A stretch of 36,320 nt of DNA. Origin: CAVAWX01 sp963614215. Its GTDB lineage: Bacteria > Actinomycetota > Coriobacteriia > Coriobacteriales > QAMH01. Of this stretch, positions 24,828 through 34,745 are shown piece by piece. Numbering within the stretch: position 1 is the stretch's first letter; each line of letters begins with the position of its first letter. A program made the position numbers and the translations under genes. The notes under the pieces were generated by a model. That model ran no database searches, was not told the origin of the DNA, and saw only the letters and a list, made by a program, of their open reading frames with translations. Location: the NCBI GenBank assembly GCA_963614215.1, contig CAVECB010000018.1:1-36320 (forward strand). The letters are read 5' to 3'.

Positions 24828-27350
24828 ATGGCAGGTATGCGCGTACACGAGTTGGCCAAAGAGTTCGGGATGACCTCCAAGGAGTTTCTGGCGAAGCTCG
24901 CGGAGATGAAAATTCCGGCCAAGAACCACGCGTCGACGCTGGTCGAGGCCTACGTGGACAAGATCCGCAAGCAGCTCGGCCCGGAGCTTGAGGCCAGGCA
25001 GGCGGCCCTTGAAGAAGAGGAGAAGGCCCGCGAGGAGGCCGAGAAGGCCCGCGCCGAGGAGGCCAAGCGCAAGGCCGAGGCCGCGCACAAGGCTGCCGTG
25101 GAAAAGGAGCGCAAGCGCCGCGCCGAAGAGAAGAAGGCCGCCGAGGAAGAGCAGGCTGCCAAGGAGGCCGAGAAGAAGGCCGCCGAGGAAGAGAAGAAGA
25201 AGGCGGCGCCCAAGAAGCCGTCGGTCTTCGACGGGCTGCTCAGCCAGATCGCAGCCGAGAACAACCGCCTGTCGGCCGAGCGCGCCCAAAAGGACGCGGA
25301 GCGCCGCTCGCGCATCGGCCAGACGCCCGCCGCGGCCGATTCCCCCTACAAGCAGCACGGCAAGAAGAAGCGCGGCCGCGGCACCGAGGTGGACTCGCGT
25401 TCTGAAGACGACCGCTACCGCCAGATGGCCCAGGCGGCCGAGCAGCTGCAGCGCGACAAGGTCCTCGAGGAGGCCCGCGCGTCGATCGCCGAGGCCCAAG
25501 GCCAGCCCACGGGCAGGCGCAAGAAGCGCAAGGAGCGCCGCGAGGAGGAGCGCCGCCGCCGCGAGGAGGAAGAGGCGCAGAAGCAGGCAGAGATTACGGG
25601 CGTTCCCGTGGGCACCGTGCAGGTGGCCTCGGGCGTCACGGTGGGCGAGTTCGCCGAGGCTCTCGGCGTGCCCGGCAACGAGATAGTGAAGCGCCTTTTC
25701 CTGCTGGGCCAGCCCCTCACCCTCACCCAGACCATGAGCGACGAGCTTGTCGAGCTGATCGCGGTGGACCTGGAGCGCGAGGTGCACGTCGTCTCGCAGG
25801 AAGAGGAGATGTCGTTTCGTTTCCACGACGACGAGGCCGACCTCAAAGGTCGCCCGCCCGTCGTCACCGTCATGGGCCATGTCGACCACGGCAAGACCTC
25901 GCTGCTCGACGCCATACGCCACACGGGTGTGGCCGAAGGCGAGGCCGGCGGCATCACCCAGGCCATCGGCGCATCGGTCGTCCACATCAACGGCAAGCAA
26001 ATCACCTTCGTCGACACGCCGGGCCACGAGGCGTTCGCGGCCATGCGCGCGCGCGGTGCCCAGGTCACCGACGTCATTGTCTTGGTGGTAGCCGCCGACG
26101 ACGGCGTCATGCCGCAGACCATCGAGTCCATCGACCACGCGAATGCGGCCGGCGTGCCCGTCGTCGTGGCGGTGAACAAGATAGACAAGCCCGGCGCGAA
26201 CCCCGACAGGGTGAAAAACGAGCTGGTCGAGCACGGCATCGTCCCCGAGGATTGGGGCGGCAAGAACATGTTCGTCGAGGTGTCGGCCAAGCAGAACAAA
26301 AACATCGACGAGCTGCTCGAGACCATCATCTTGCAAGCCGAGGTGCTGGAGCTGAAGGCCAACCCCGACGCACCCGCCTCTGGTTTCGTCATCGAGGCCA
26401 ACCTGGACAAGGGCAGAGGACCGGTGGCCACGGTCATCGTGCAGCGCGGCACCCTGCGCGTGGGCGACACGCTCGTGGCGGGCACCCACTACGGGCGCGT
26501 GCGCGCACTCATCAACCCGCTGGGCGAGACCGTCTCCGAGGCCAAGCCCTCCGACCCGGTCGAGATTCTCGGTTTGAACGGCGTGTGCAGCGCAGGCGAC
26601 GAGTTTGCCGTGTTCGAAGACGAGTCCGAGGCGCGTTCTCTGGCATCCGAGCGCGAGATGAAGCAGCGCCTGAAGGCGCAGGAGCGCGGCCACGTCAGCC
26701 TGGAAAACCTCTTCGAGCGCATGGAGGCCGACAAGCTCTCCGAGCTCGACCTCATCATCAAGGCCGACACGGTGGGCTCGATCGAGGCCTTGCAAGGCCA
26801 GCTCGACAAGATGGACCAAAGCGAGGTTCGCATCAACGTCATCCACTCGGCGGTCGGCGGCATCACCACCACCGACGTCAACTTCGCAGCCGGCTCTGAT
26901 GCCATCATCATCGGCTTTAACGTGCGCCCCCAGCCGGGTGTGCGCCAGCTGGCCGAGCGCGAGAAGGTCGACATCCGCCTCTACCGCATCATCTACCAGG
27001 CCATCGACGACATCAACGCCGCGCGCGTCGGCCTGCTTGCCCCCGAGGAAGTCGAGGTCGACACGGGCACGGCGCAGGTGCGCGAGCTGTTCAAGGTGCC
27101 CAAGGCCGGCACCGTCGCGGGCTGCCTGGTCGAAGAGGGCGTCATTTCGCGCAGCGACCATGTGCGCGTGGTGCGCGACGGCGTCATCATCCACGACGGC
27201 TCTGTCTCCTCGATGCGCCACTACCGCGACGACGTGGACGAGGTTCGCGCCGGCACGGAGTGCGGCATCGGCATCGCGGACTTCCAGGACGTGCACGTGG
27301 GCGACCACATCGAGGGCTACCGCATCGACCATGTCGCGCGCAAGGAGTAG
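24828..27350 (+). CDS. infB: Translation initiation factor IF-2
   Basis: 840 residues. The first IF2_N module (1-~45, RVHELAKEFGMTSKEFLAKL) is followed by a ~200-residue Lys/Glu/Ala-rich coiled linker. A second IF2_N module (about 265-325, VTVGEFAEALGVPGNEIVKRLF) precedes the G domain. G1 is GHVDHGKT (about 350-357), followed by the DTPGHEAF and NKIDKPG motifs. Domains II-IV follow, ending in a C2 barrel that binds fMet-tRNA (CGIGIADFQDVHVGDHIEGY). IF-2 is the GTPase that positions initiator tRNA and joins ribosomal subunits. rbfA begins 3 bases after its stop. Confidence 0.98.
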   Translation: MAGMRVHELAKEFGMTSKEFLAKLAEMKIPAKNHASTLVEAYVDKIRKQLGPELEARQAALEEEEKAREEAEKARAEEAKRKAEAAHKAAVEKERKRRAEEKKAAEEEQAAKEAEKKAAEEEKKKAAPKKPSVFDGLLSQIAAENNRLSAERAQKDAERRSRIGQTPAAADSPYKQHGKKKRGRGTEVDSRSEDDRYRQMAQAAEQLQRDKVLEEARASIAEAQGQPTGRRKKRKERREEERRRREEEEAQKQAEITGVPVGTVQVASGVTVGEFAEALGVPGNEIVKRLFLLGQPLTLTQTMSDELVELIAVDLEREVHVVSQEEEMSFRFHDDEADLKGRPPVVTVMGHVDHGKTSLLDAIRHTGVAEGEAGGITQAIGASVVHINGKQITFVDTPGHEAFAAMRARGAQVTDVIVLVVAADDGVMPQTIESIDHANAAGVPVVVAVNKIDKPGANPDRVKNELVEHGIVPEDWGGKNMFVEVSAKQNKNIDELLETIILQAEVLELKANPDAPASGFVIEANLDKGRGPVATVIVQRGTLRVGDTLVAGTHYGRVRALINPLGETVSEAKPSDPVEILGLNGVCSAGDEFAVFEDESEARSLASEREMKQRLKAQERGHVSLENLFERMEADKLSELDLIIKADTVGSIEALQGQLDKMDQSEVRINVIHSAVGGITTTDVNFAAGSDAIIIGFNVRPQPGVRQLAEREKVDIRLYRIIYQAIDDINAARVGLLAPEEVEVDTGTAQVRELFKVPKAGTVAGCLVEEGVISRSDHVRVVRDGVIIHDGSVSSMRHYRDDVDEVRAGTECGIGIADFQDVHVGDHIEGYRIDHVARKE

Positions 27351-27353
27351 CGC

Positions 27354-27719
27354 ATGAAAAAGACTGCATCTTCGCGCAAGGCGGGAGAGGAGCTGCGGGC
27401 AAAGGTCGCAAACGTGCTTTTGCTGCACGTCTCCGACCCGCGTCTGTCGCTCGTCACCGTCACCGGCTGCGACGTCTCGCCCGACCGCGAGGTGGCCGAC
27501 GTGTTCGTGGCCGCGCCCAAGGACCGCTACGACGAGGTCGAGGCGGGGCTGGCCGCGGCGTCCGGGCGCATACGCGCGCTCGTGGGCAAGAGCCTGTCGT
27601 GGCGCGTCACGCCGCAGTTGCGTTTCCACATCGACAAGACGGCTGATGTCGCCGAGCGCATATCCGAGGTGTTAAACGAGGAGGAGACGTGCAGCAACTC
27701 GACTTCACTCCCGCAATAG
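27354..27719 (+). CDS. rbfA: 30S ribosome-binding factor RbfA
   Basis: 121 residues, KH-like fold. AAGGAG (27341-27346) overlaps the end of infB and gives 7-base spacing. Typical segments are RKAGEELRAKVANVLLLHVSDPRL, VTVTGCDVSPDREVADVFV and a C-terminal LRFHIDKTADVAERISEVLNE. It helps late 16S rRNA processing and cold adaptation. Its last 31 bases overlap the start of the DHH phosphoesterase gene. Confidence 0.94.
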   Translation: MKKTASSRKAGEELRAKVANVLLLHVSDPRLSLVTVTGCDVSPDREVADVFVAAPKDRYDEVEAGLAAASGRIRALVGKSLSWRVTPQLRFHIDKTADVAERISEVLNEEETCSNSTSLPQ

Positions 27720-28690
27720 ATGTGCTCGAAGGCCGACAGAACGTCTGCATCTGCGGCCATTTGAACCCGGACGGCGACTCGCTGGGGTCGGTGCTGGCGC
27801 TCACGCTCGCGCTGCGCGACCGCGGCTATACGGTGGTGCCGCTGCTGGCCAACGAGGCCAAGGCGCGCATCTTCGACTACCTGCCGCTGTTCGACGAGCT
27901 GGTCTACGCGAAGGACTACCACGAGACGCCCGACGTCTTCATCAGCGTGGACGTACCGGGCATCGAGCGCACGGGCGCCGCCGTCGAGGTGTTTTCGCGC
28001 GCGGAGGCCTCGATTGCCATCGACCACCACCTGGGCACGGCGGCCTTCGCGGACGCGGCTCTGGTCGATTCGCAAGCGCCGTCGTGTTCCATGCTCGTGT
28101 GGGACTTCATCGCGCAGATGGGCATCGCGCGCACACCCGAAATCGCCACCTGCTGCTATACGGGGCTGGTCACCGACACGGGGCGCTTCCAGTTCCAAAA
28201 CGCCGACGCCTCCGCGCTGTCGTATGCGGCCGAGATGGTGGAGGCAGGCGCCGACCCCGCCTTCATCTGCACCCAGGTCTACCAGCGCAAGACGCGCGAG
28301 GCCCTCACGTTGGAGGCGCTTGCCATCTCCCGCATGCGCTTCATGTGCTCAGGCGCGGTCGTCTTGTCGTGGACGCGTGCGGCCGACCTGGCCGAAATTG
28401 GCGCCGTGCGCGACGACACCGACTCGCTCATCAACGTGATACGCCGCCTGGACGGCGTGGAAGTGGCCGTCATGCTGCGCGAGGAGCGCGAGGGCGTGAC
28501 GCACGGCTCGATACGCTCGAAAAGCGCGCGCGACATCTCGCAGGTCGCGGCGGCGCTCGGCGGCGGCGGACATGCGGCGGCGGCAGGATTTACGACGGAC
28601 AAGACGCTGGAGGAGACCTTGGCCGCGCTCAAGCCCCTGCTGGAACGCTCGTTTGCCGAACAACCCGCCGAAGGGCGCGCGTCCCGATGA
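27689..28690 (+). CDS. nrnA: DHH-family phosphoesterase, NrnA-like
   Basis: 333 residues. Start GTG 27689 follows a GAGGAGGAG ribosome-binding site, giving a 31-base overlap with rbfA. The DHH domain shows HLNPDGDSLGS (metal-binding DXD), SVDVPGIERTGA and AIDHHLG. The DHHA1 domain has SIRSKSARDISQVAAALGGGGHAAAAGF. NrnA proteins degrade short oligoribonucleotides and 3'-phosphoadenosine 5'-phosphate (pAp). It is a standard member of the rbfA-nrnA-truB-ribF order in Gram-positive bacteria. The stop overlaps the truB start (ATGA). Confidence 0.93.
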   Translation: MQQLDFTPAIDVLEGRQNVCICGHLNPDGDSLGSVLALTLALRDRGYTVVPLLANEAKARIFDYLPLFDELVYAKDYHETPDVFISVDVPGIERTGAAVEVFSRAEASIAIDHHLGTAAFADAALVDSQAPSCSMLVWDFIAQMGIARTPEIATCCYTGLVTDTGRFQFQNADASALSYAAEMVEAGADPAFICTQVYQRKTREALTLEALAISRMRFMCSGAVVLSWTRAADLAEIGAVRDDTDSLINVIRRLDGVEVAVMLREEREGVTHGSIRSKSARDISQVAAALGGGGHAAAAGFTTDKTLEETLAALKPLLERSFAEQPAEGRASR

Positions 28691-29733
28691 AGCGCGGGGC
28701 AAGCGGCCTGTCCGGGGTCCTCGCCATCGACAAAGCGCAGGACATGACCTCGCACGACGTGGTGAACCGCGTGCGCCGTCTGAGCGGCGAGCGGCGCGTG
28801 GGCCACGCCGGCACCCTCGACCCCATGGCAACTGGCCTGCTCTTCGTGGGTGTGGGGCCGGCCACGCGGCTGTCGTGCTATCTGAGCGGCGCCGAGAAGG
28901 GCTATCGCGCCCGCATCGTCTTTGGCGTGGCCACCGACACCGACGACGCGCAGGGGCGCGCGCTCGGCAAGATTTCCGATTCCCTCGACGTGACGGCTTT
29001 GACCGACGAAGGCGCGGCGGCAGCGGCGCTCGCGGCACTGGAAGGCCCGGCGCTGCAAATGCCGCCCGCCTATTCCGCCATCAAGAAGGGCGGCGTGACC
29101 GCCTACAAGGCCGCCCGCGAGGGCAAGGCCATCGAGCTGGAGCCGCGTCCGGTGTGCATCCACGAGGCCGCGCTTATCGCCACGGGCGCAGACGAGTGCA
29201 GCGTGGCCGACGGGCAAGGCGGGCGCCTTGTCGCAAAAATGCCCTGGTGGGACGTCTCGTTTCGGGTGAGCAAGGGCACCTACATCCGCGCGATTGCCCG
29301 CGATTTGGGCGCACGGGTGGGGTGTGGGGCGCATCTGGGCGCTTTGCGCCGCACGGCCGTGGGCGCCTTTGCCGTGGACGGCGCCTGCACCCTAGAAGAG
29401 CTGGAGGAGCGCGTCGCAGGCGGCGGCGAGCTGCCCTGGGTGGATCCGGCTGCGGTGCTGGGCTTTCCTGTGCTGGAGTTGACGGATGGCGCGCGCGCTG
29501 CCGTCTCCAACGGCGCCGCCATCCCTGTGCCTGCGGGTTTTGGCGAAGATGCCGCGCCTGCGAGGCGGGGTGAAAATGCCGCGCCTGCAGGGCAGGGTGA
29601 AGCGGGCGCCGCGGGTGAAAACTCGTTTGTCTCCTGCGTGGCAGACGGACGCCTGCTCGCCGTCTACGAGCGCAAAGGCGCGACCTTGCGCCCCGCGACG
29701 GTGCTGCCGGGAGGGGTGGCAGGCGTTGCCTGA
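28687..29733 (+). CDS. truB: tRNA pseudouridine(55) synthase TruB
   Basis: 348 residues. Catalytic D45 lies in VGHAGTLDPMATGLL. Further signatures are PPAYSAIKKGG, AYKAAREGK, and FRVSKGTYIRAIARDLG. It makes pseudouridine 55 in tRNA T-loops. Near the C-terminus (about 280-310) is an extra Ala/Gly/Glu-rich segment containing a 9-residue repeat (DAAPARRGE, NAAPAGQGE), encoded by a 27-bp tandem repeat. The ATG overlaps the nrnA stop by 4 bases, and the end overlaps ribF. Confidence 0.95.
   Translation: MKRGASGLSGVLAIDKAQDMTSHDVVNRVRRLSGERRVGHAGTLDPMATGLLFVGVGPATRLSCYLSGAEKGYRARIVFGVATDTDDAQGRALGKISDSLDVTALTDEGAAAAALAALEGPALQMPPAYSAIKKGGVTAYKAAREGKAIELEPRPVCIHEAALIATGADECSVADGQGGRLVAKMPWWDVSFRVSKGTYIRAIARDLGARVGCGAHLGALRRTAVGAFAVDGACTLEELEERVAGGGELPWVDPAAVLGFPVLELTDGARAAVSNGAAIPVPAGFGEDAAPARRGENAAPAGQGEAGAAGENSFVSCVADGRLLAVYERKGATLRPATVLPGGVAGVA
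29548..29601 (+). repeat. 27-bp in-frame tandem repeat in truB
   Basis: Two 27-base units (29548-29574 and 29575-29601) differ at only a few positions and encode nine residues each. A partial third unit (AGAAGE) follows. Copy-number change would keep the reading frame. Confidence 0.75.
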
Positions 29734-30880
29734 TTTTTCGTACACGAAAGCGCTGGATGCGATACCTGTTGCAGACGCACAAGATTCGCACGGTGTGGCG
29801 TCCGTGGCGTCCACGACGCCTGCGACGCCCGTACCCGACACCCTCGTCCCCTTCAACCCCGCAGATGAAACCGCCGCCTGCCCGCAGCTGGGGCCTGCCG
29901 TCTTGAGCATCGGCGTCTTCGACGGCGTGCATCTCGGGCACCGCGCCCTTCTTGCCACGACCCGCACGCGTGCGGCAAAGCGCGGGGCGCGTCCCGTCGT
30001 CGTCACTTTCGAGCGCGACCCAGACGAGTTGTTTTGCCGCGACGGCGCGTCCTTCGGCAAGCTCCTCTCCAATGCGGAGCGCTTGGACACGCTCGCCGCC
30101 CTCGTCACCGACGCTCCCGACACGTCCGACGTTTTCCCTGCATCCGGCACCCCCGGCACCCCCGGCGCCCTTGCCGCGTCCGCCCCCCGCGTCCTCGTGC
30201 TGCCCGTTTCGCCGGATGCGCTCGCCGTGCCGCCGACCGCCTTCCTCGACGCGCTGGCCCGCGTGTGCGAGCCGCTCGAACTGCACGTGGGCGAGGGTTT
30301 TCGCTTCGGGGCAAAGGCGGCGGGCACCCTGGCCGACGTGCGCAGCTGGGGCGCCTCCCGCGGCCTTTGCGCCACCGAACACGCGCTCGTAGAACACGAC
30401 GGCACCCCCGTCACCTCGACGCGCGTGCGCGCCCTTTTGCGAGAGGGCGACGTGGAGCAGGCCGCGCAGCTGTGCGCCGGCCGCCGCCACGCCGTCTCGG
30501 GTATGGTTGCCCACGGCAGGGGCGCCGGCACCGGGATGGGGTTTGCCACGGCCAACCTCGACCTAGCGGCCAACGAGACCATGCTGCCCGCCGAGGGGGT
30601 CTATGCCGCGTGGGCCGAAGTGGACGGCGCGCGCTACCCCAGCGCGGTCAACCTCGGCACCGCCGCGAGCTTTTCAGACGCGACTTCGCCCCTCGAGGCC
30701 CATCTTCTCGGTTTTGCGGGGGATATATATGGTAAAACGGTGCGTGTCGAGTTCGTGCGCCGCCTGAGGGCGCAGCGCGTCTTCACCGACACAGACGAGT
30801 TGGTCGAGACGGTGAAAGGCGACATCGCCTCGGTGCGCGCCATGTTGGGCGAAGGTGGACATGCCCCGTATCAGCGATGA
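29726..30880 (+). CDS. ribF: Bifunctional riboflavin kinase / FAD synthetase RibF
   Basis: About 384 residues if it starts at TTG 29726, overlapping truB by 8 bases, with gggaggggtgg upstream. The open frame extends further up inside truB and the exact start is uncertain. The N-terminal FAD synthetase (adenylyltransferase) domain has IGVFDGVHLGHRALL. The C-terminal flavokinase has GMGFATANLDL (usually LGFPTANL), AEGVYAAWAEV, AVNLGTAASF and GDIYGKTVRVEFVRRLRAQRVF. A Pro/Ala/Thr-rich N-terminal stretch and a ~20-residue insertion with PASGTPGTPGA are extra. It makes FMN and FAD from riboflavin. dnaG starts within its last 20 bases. Confidence 0.92.
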   Translation: MPDFSYTKALDAIPVADAQDSHGVASVASTTPATPVPDTLVPFNPADETAACPQLGPAVLSIGVFDGVHLGHRALLATTRTRAAKRGARPVVVTFERDPDELFCRDGASFGKLLSNAERLDTLAALVTDAPDTSDVFPASGTPGTPGALAASAPRVLVLPVSPDALAVPPTAFLDALARVCEPLELHVGEGFRFGAKAAGTLADVRSWGASRGLCATEHALVEHDGTPVTSTRVRALLREGDVEQAAQLCAGRRHAVSGMVAHGRGAGTGMGFATANLDLAANETMLPAEGVYAAWAEVDGARYPSAVNLGTAASFSDATSPLEAHLLGFAGDIYGKTVRVEFVRRLRAQRVFTDTDELVETVKGDIASVRAMLGEGGHAPYQR

Positions 30881-32745
30881 GGACATACAGCGCGTGCGCG
30901 AGGCGTCCGACCTGGTCGAGATTGCCGGCACCTACGTCACCTTGCAGCAGCGCGGCCGCGACTTCTGGGCGGTGTGCCCCTTCCACGACGACCGCAACCC
31001 CTCGCTCAAAATCGACCCCGCCATGCAGCTGTGGCACTGCTTTGGCTGCGGCAAGGGCGGCGACGTCTTCGGTTGGGTGAAGGAGGCGGAAGGCCTCGAC
31101 TTCCCCGACGCGGTGCGCGAGCTGGCCGAACGCGCGCGCATCGAGATCGTCGAGGTGGGCGGCAGGCGCGGCCCGTCCCGCGACGCCAAAGACCGCCTGA
31201 TGCAGGCTTGCGAGGCGGCCGCCGAGTTCTTCCACATGCAGCTCATGCGCTCGAAAGCCGACGACGCAGCCCGGGCGCGCGCCTATTTGCACGGGCGCGG
31301 CTTCGGCTCGCAACCGTCCAAGGACTGGACGCTCGGATACGCTCCCGGCCGCGGCAGCCTCGTCGCCCATTTGCGGGGCGCCGGTTTTACCACGCGCGAG
31401 ATGGTAGACGCGAATCTTGCCGTCGAGCGCACGCCGGGCCGCCCCCAGGACCGCTTCTTCGAGCGCGTCATGTTTCCCGTGCGCGACCTGCGCGGACGCG
31501 TCATCGCGTTTGGGGGCCGCGTCATTGGAGAGGGCACGCCCAAGTACCTGAACAGCTCCGAGACGCCTGTCTTTCATAAGTCGGACAACCTCTTTGCCAT
31601 CGACCGGGCAAAACCCCACATCGTCGCTGCGAGGCGCGCGCTGGTCGTCGAGGGCTACACGGACACCATTGCGCTGCACGAGGCCGGGGTGAACTACGCG
31701 GTCGCCACGCTTGGGACCGCGCTTACCGCACGACACGTGAAGATGCTCAGCCGCTTCACCTCGACCATCATCTACCTCTTCGACGGCGACGCCGCAGGCC
31801 AGAAGGCCGCCGACCGCGCCGCGTCCTTCATCGACTGGAGCTCTGCGGTGGAAAGCGGACGCAATCCCATCGAGCTGAAGGTGGTCGTGTTGCCCGATGC
31901 CCTCGACCCGGCAGAGTTCCTCGCCGCGCACGGCGCCGACGCACTGGTGAAGCTGCTCGACGCGGCGGTGCCCCTGCTGGAGTTTTCCATCAAGCGCCGC
32001 CTGGCCGCCTTCGACGTGCGCTCCCCCGAGCAGAAGGTGGCCGCGATGAAGTCCGCGCTCGAGGTGCTCTACCCGCTTAAAGGTAGCGTGACGGCAACGG
32101 ATTACATCAACCTCATAGCCGACACATTGGGGCTTGACTATACTGATGTGTTCCAGGCTTTGAACGCGATGAGGGCTCCTGTGGCCGCCCGCCACCAAGC
32201 AGACGACGCCCCGCCTCAAGACCAGGCTCGGCCGCGCGACTCGGTCGAAGAACGCATCATCAAGGCAGATAGACAGTCGATGCACAAGGAGCACGAGCTT
32301 TTGGGGCTCGTCGTGTGCAACGCGCATGTCCTAGACACCATCGGCGAGGACATGGCGCGCGTGCACTGGACGGGCGCGGATGCCGAGCGCATCGCCGCGG
32401 CCTTGCAGGAGCTGCCGCACACGGCAAGTCCTGCGGAGTGTTTCGCGGCGGCCCAGGGCGCGAGCGACGCGGCGGCCCAGCTGCTCTCGTCGGCCATGTC
32501 GCAGGCAGATGGCGAGCAGGACATGGCCTACCGGGCGGGCGTTTTGGTGCGCTCGCTTCGGGAGCGCGACTTGGAGCGGCAGATAGCCGCAGGCAAGGCG
32601 CGCTTGCGCGAGGGGGGCGCGGACGCGGCGCAGGCGGCAGACGAGTTGTTCGAGGAGACGACGCGGCTGCAGCGCGAGCTTGCGAACCTGCGCCGCTCCA
32701 TGAGGGCATCGGATACGGTGGCGCACGAAAACAGGGAGGCTGAAG

Positions 32746-32765
<20 letters not shown>
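30861..32765 (+). CDS. dnaG: DNA primase
   Basis: 634 residues from ATG 30861 (gaaggtgg just upstream). The zinc-binding domain is C39-X2-H42-X17-C60-X2-C63 (CPFHDDRNPS, HCFGCGKGGD). The RNA polymerase core has RVMFPVRDLRGRVIAFGGRV. The TOPRIM acidic residues are in VVEGYTDTIALHEAG and YLFDGDAAGQKAA. A C-terminal helicase-binding region follows. It synthesises RNA primers at the fork. It overlaps ribF by 20 bases and rpoD by 20 bases. Confidence 0.97.
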
Positions 32766-34524
<1,759 letters not shown>

Positions 34525-34527
34525 GGG

Positions 34528-34533
34528 TATACT
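34528..34533 (+). promoter_or_regulatory. Candidate -10 (TATACT) for tRNA-Ile2
   Basis: TATACT begins 4 bases after the rpoD stop and about 58 bases before the tRNA. The -35 would lie within rpoD and is weak. The tRNA may also be processed from the rpoD transcript. Confidence 0.4.
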
Positions 34534-34590
34534 ATCCCGCGCGATACGCCTCGTCCGCACGCAGGCACGAGGGACGGCGCGCGGTTTCAT

Positions 34591-34666
34591 GGCCCCATGG
34601 CGCAATGGTTAGCGCGATCGACTCATAATCGACAGGTTCCGGGTTCAAATCCTGGTGGGGCCACCA
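34591..34666 (+). tRNA. tRNA with CAU anticodon, most like tRNA-Ile2; CCA encoded
   Basis: Acceptor GGCCCCA/TGGGGCC, D stem GCGC/GCGC, anticodon loop CTCATAA (CAU) on stem ATCGA/TCGAC (terminal A-C mismatch), T stem CCGGG/CCTGG, then ACCA. CAU is shared by Met and by Ile2 after lysidine modification. The GGCCCC acceptor and TCGA-CTCATAA-TCGA anticodon arm resemble bacterial tRNA-Ile2 more than elongator tRNA-Met. C4-G69 and C5-G68 agree with TilS recognition. The amino-acid assignment is inferred. Confidence 0.9.
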
Positions 34667-34676
34667 ACGACACGGC

Positions 34677-34704
34677 AGGCCGGCGGGCACGTTCCCGTCG
34701 GCCT
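34677..34704 (+). terminator. Hairpin after tRNA-Ile2
   Basis: An 11-bp stem with one G-T wobble (aggccggcggg / cccgtcggcct) and a 6-base loop starts 11 bases after the tRNA. Only a weak U-rich end follows. It probably terminates the rpoD/tRNA transcript. Confidence 0.55.
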
Positions 34705-34710
34705 TCACTA

Positions 34711-34716
34711 TATAAT
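34711..34716 (+). promoter_or_regulatory. Candidate -10 (TATAAT) for transglutaminase-like gene
   Basis: A consensus TATAAT lies 30 bases before the ATG at 34746, directly after the terminator hairpin. The -35 position would be in the hairpin loop region (cacgtt) and is weak. Confidence 0.45.
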
Positions 34717-34745
34717 CGGCGAAAAGGGAATGCGGAAAGGCGGGC

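Noticed and set aside
25020..25210. Repetitive GAGGCC/AAG-rich DNA in infB as a mobile or regulatory repeat.
   Set aside because: It encodes the Lys/Glu/Ala-rich linker usual for IF-2 of GC-rich bacteria.
24093..27629. A 1178-codon open frame on the minus strand opposite nusA-infB-rbfA, and other long antisense frames (for example opposite uvrA, dnaG, rpoD).
   Set aside because: They run opposite well-recognised genes, have His/Leu/Val/Arg-rich unstructured translations and no ribosome-binding sites. In GC-rich DNA with G/C third positions, stop codons are rare in the antisense frame.
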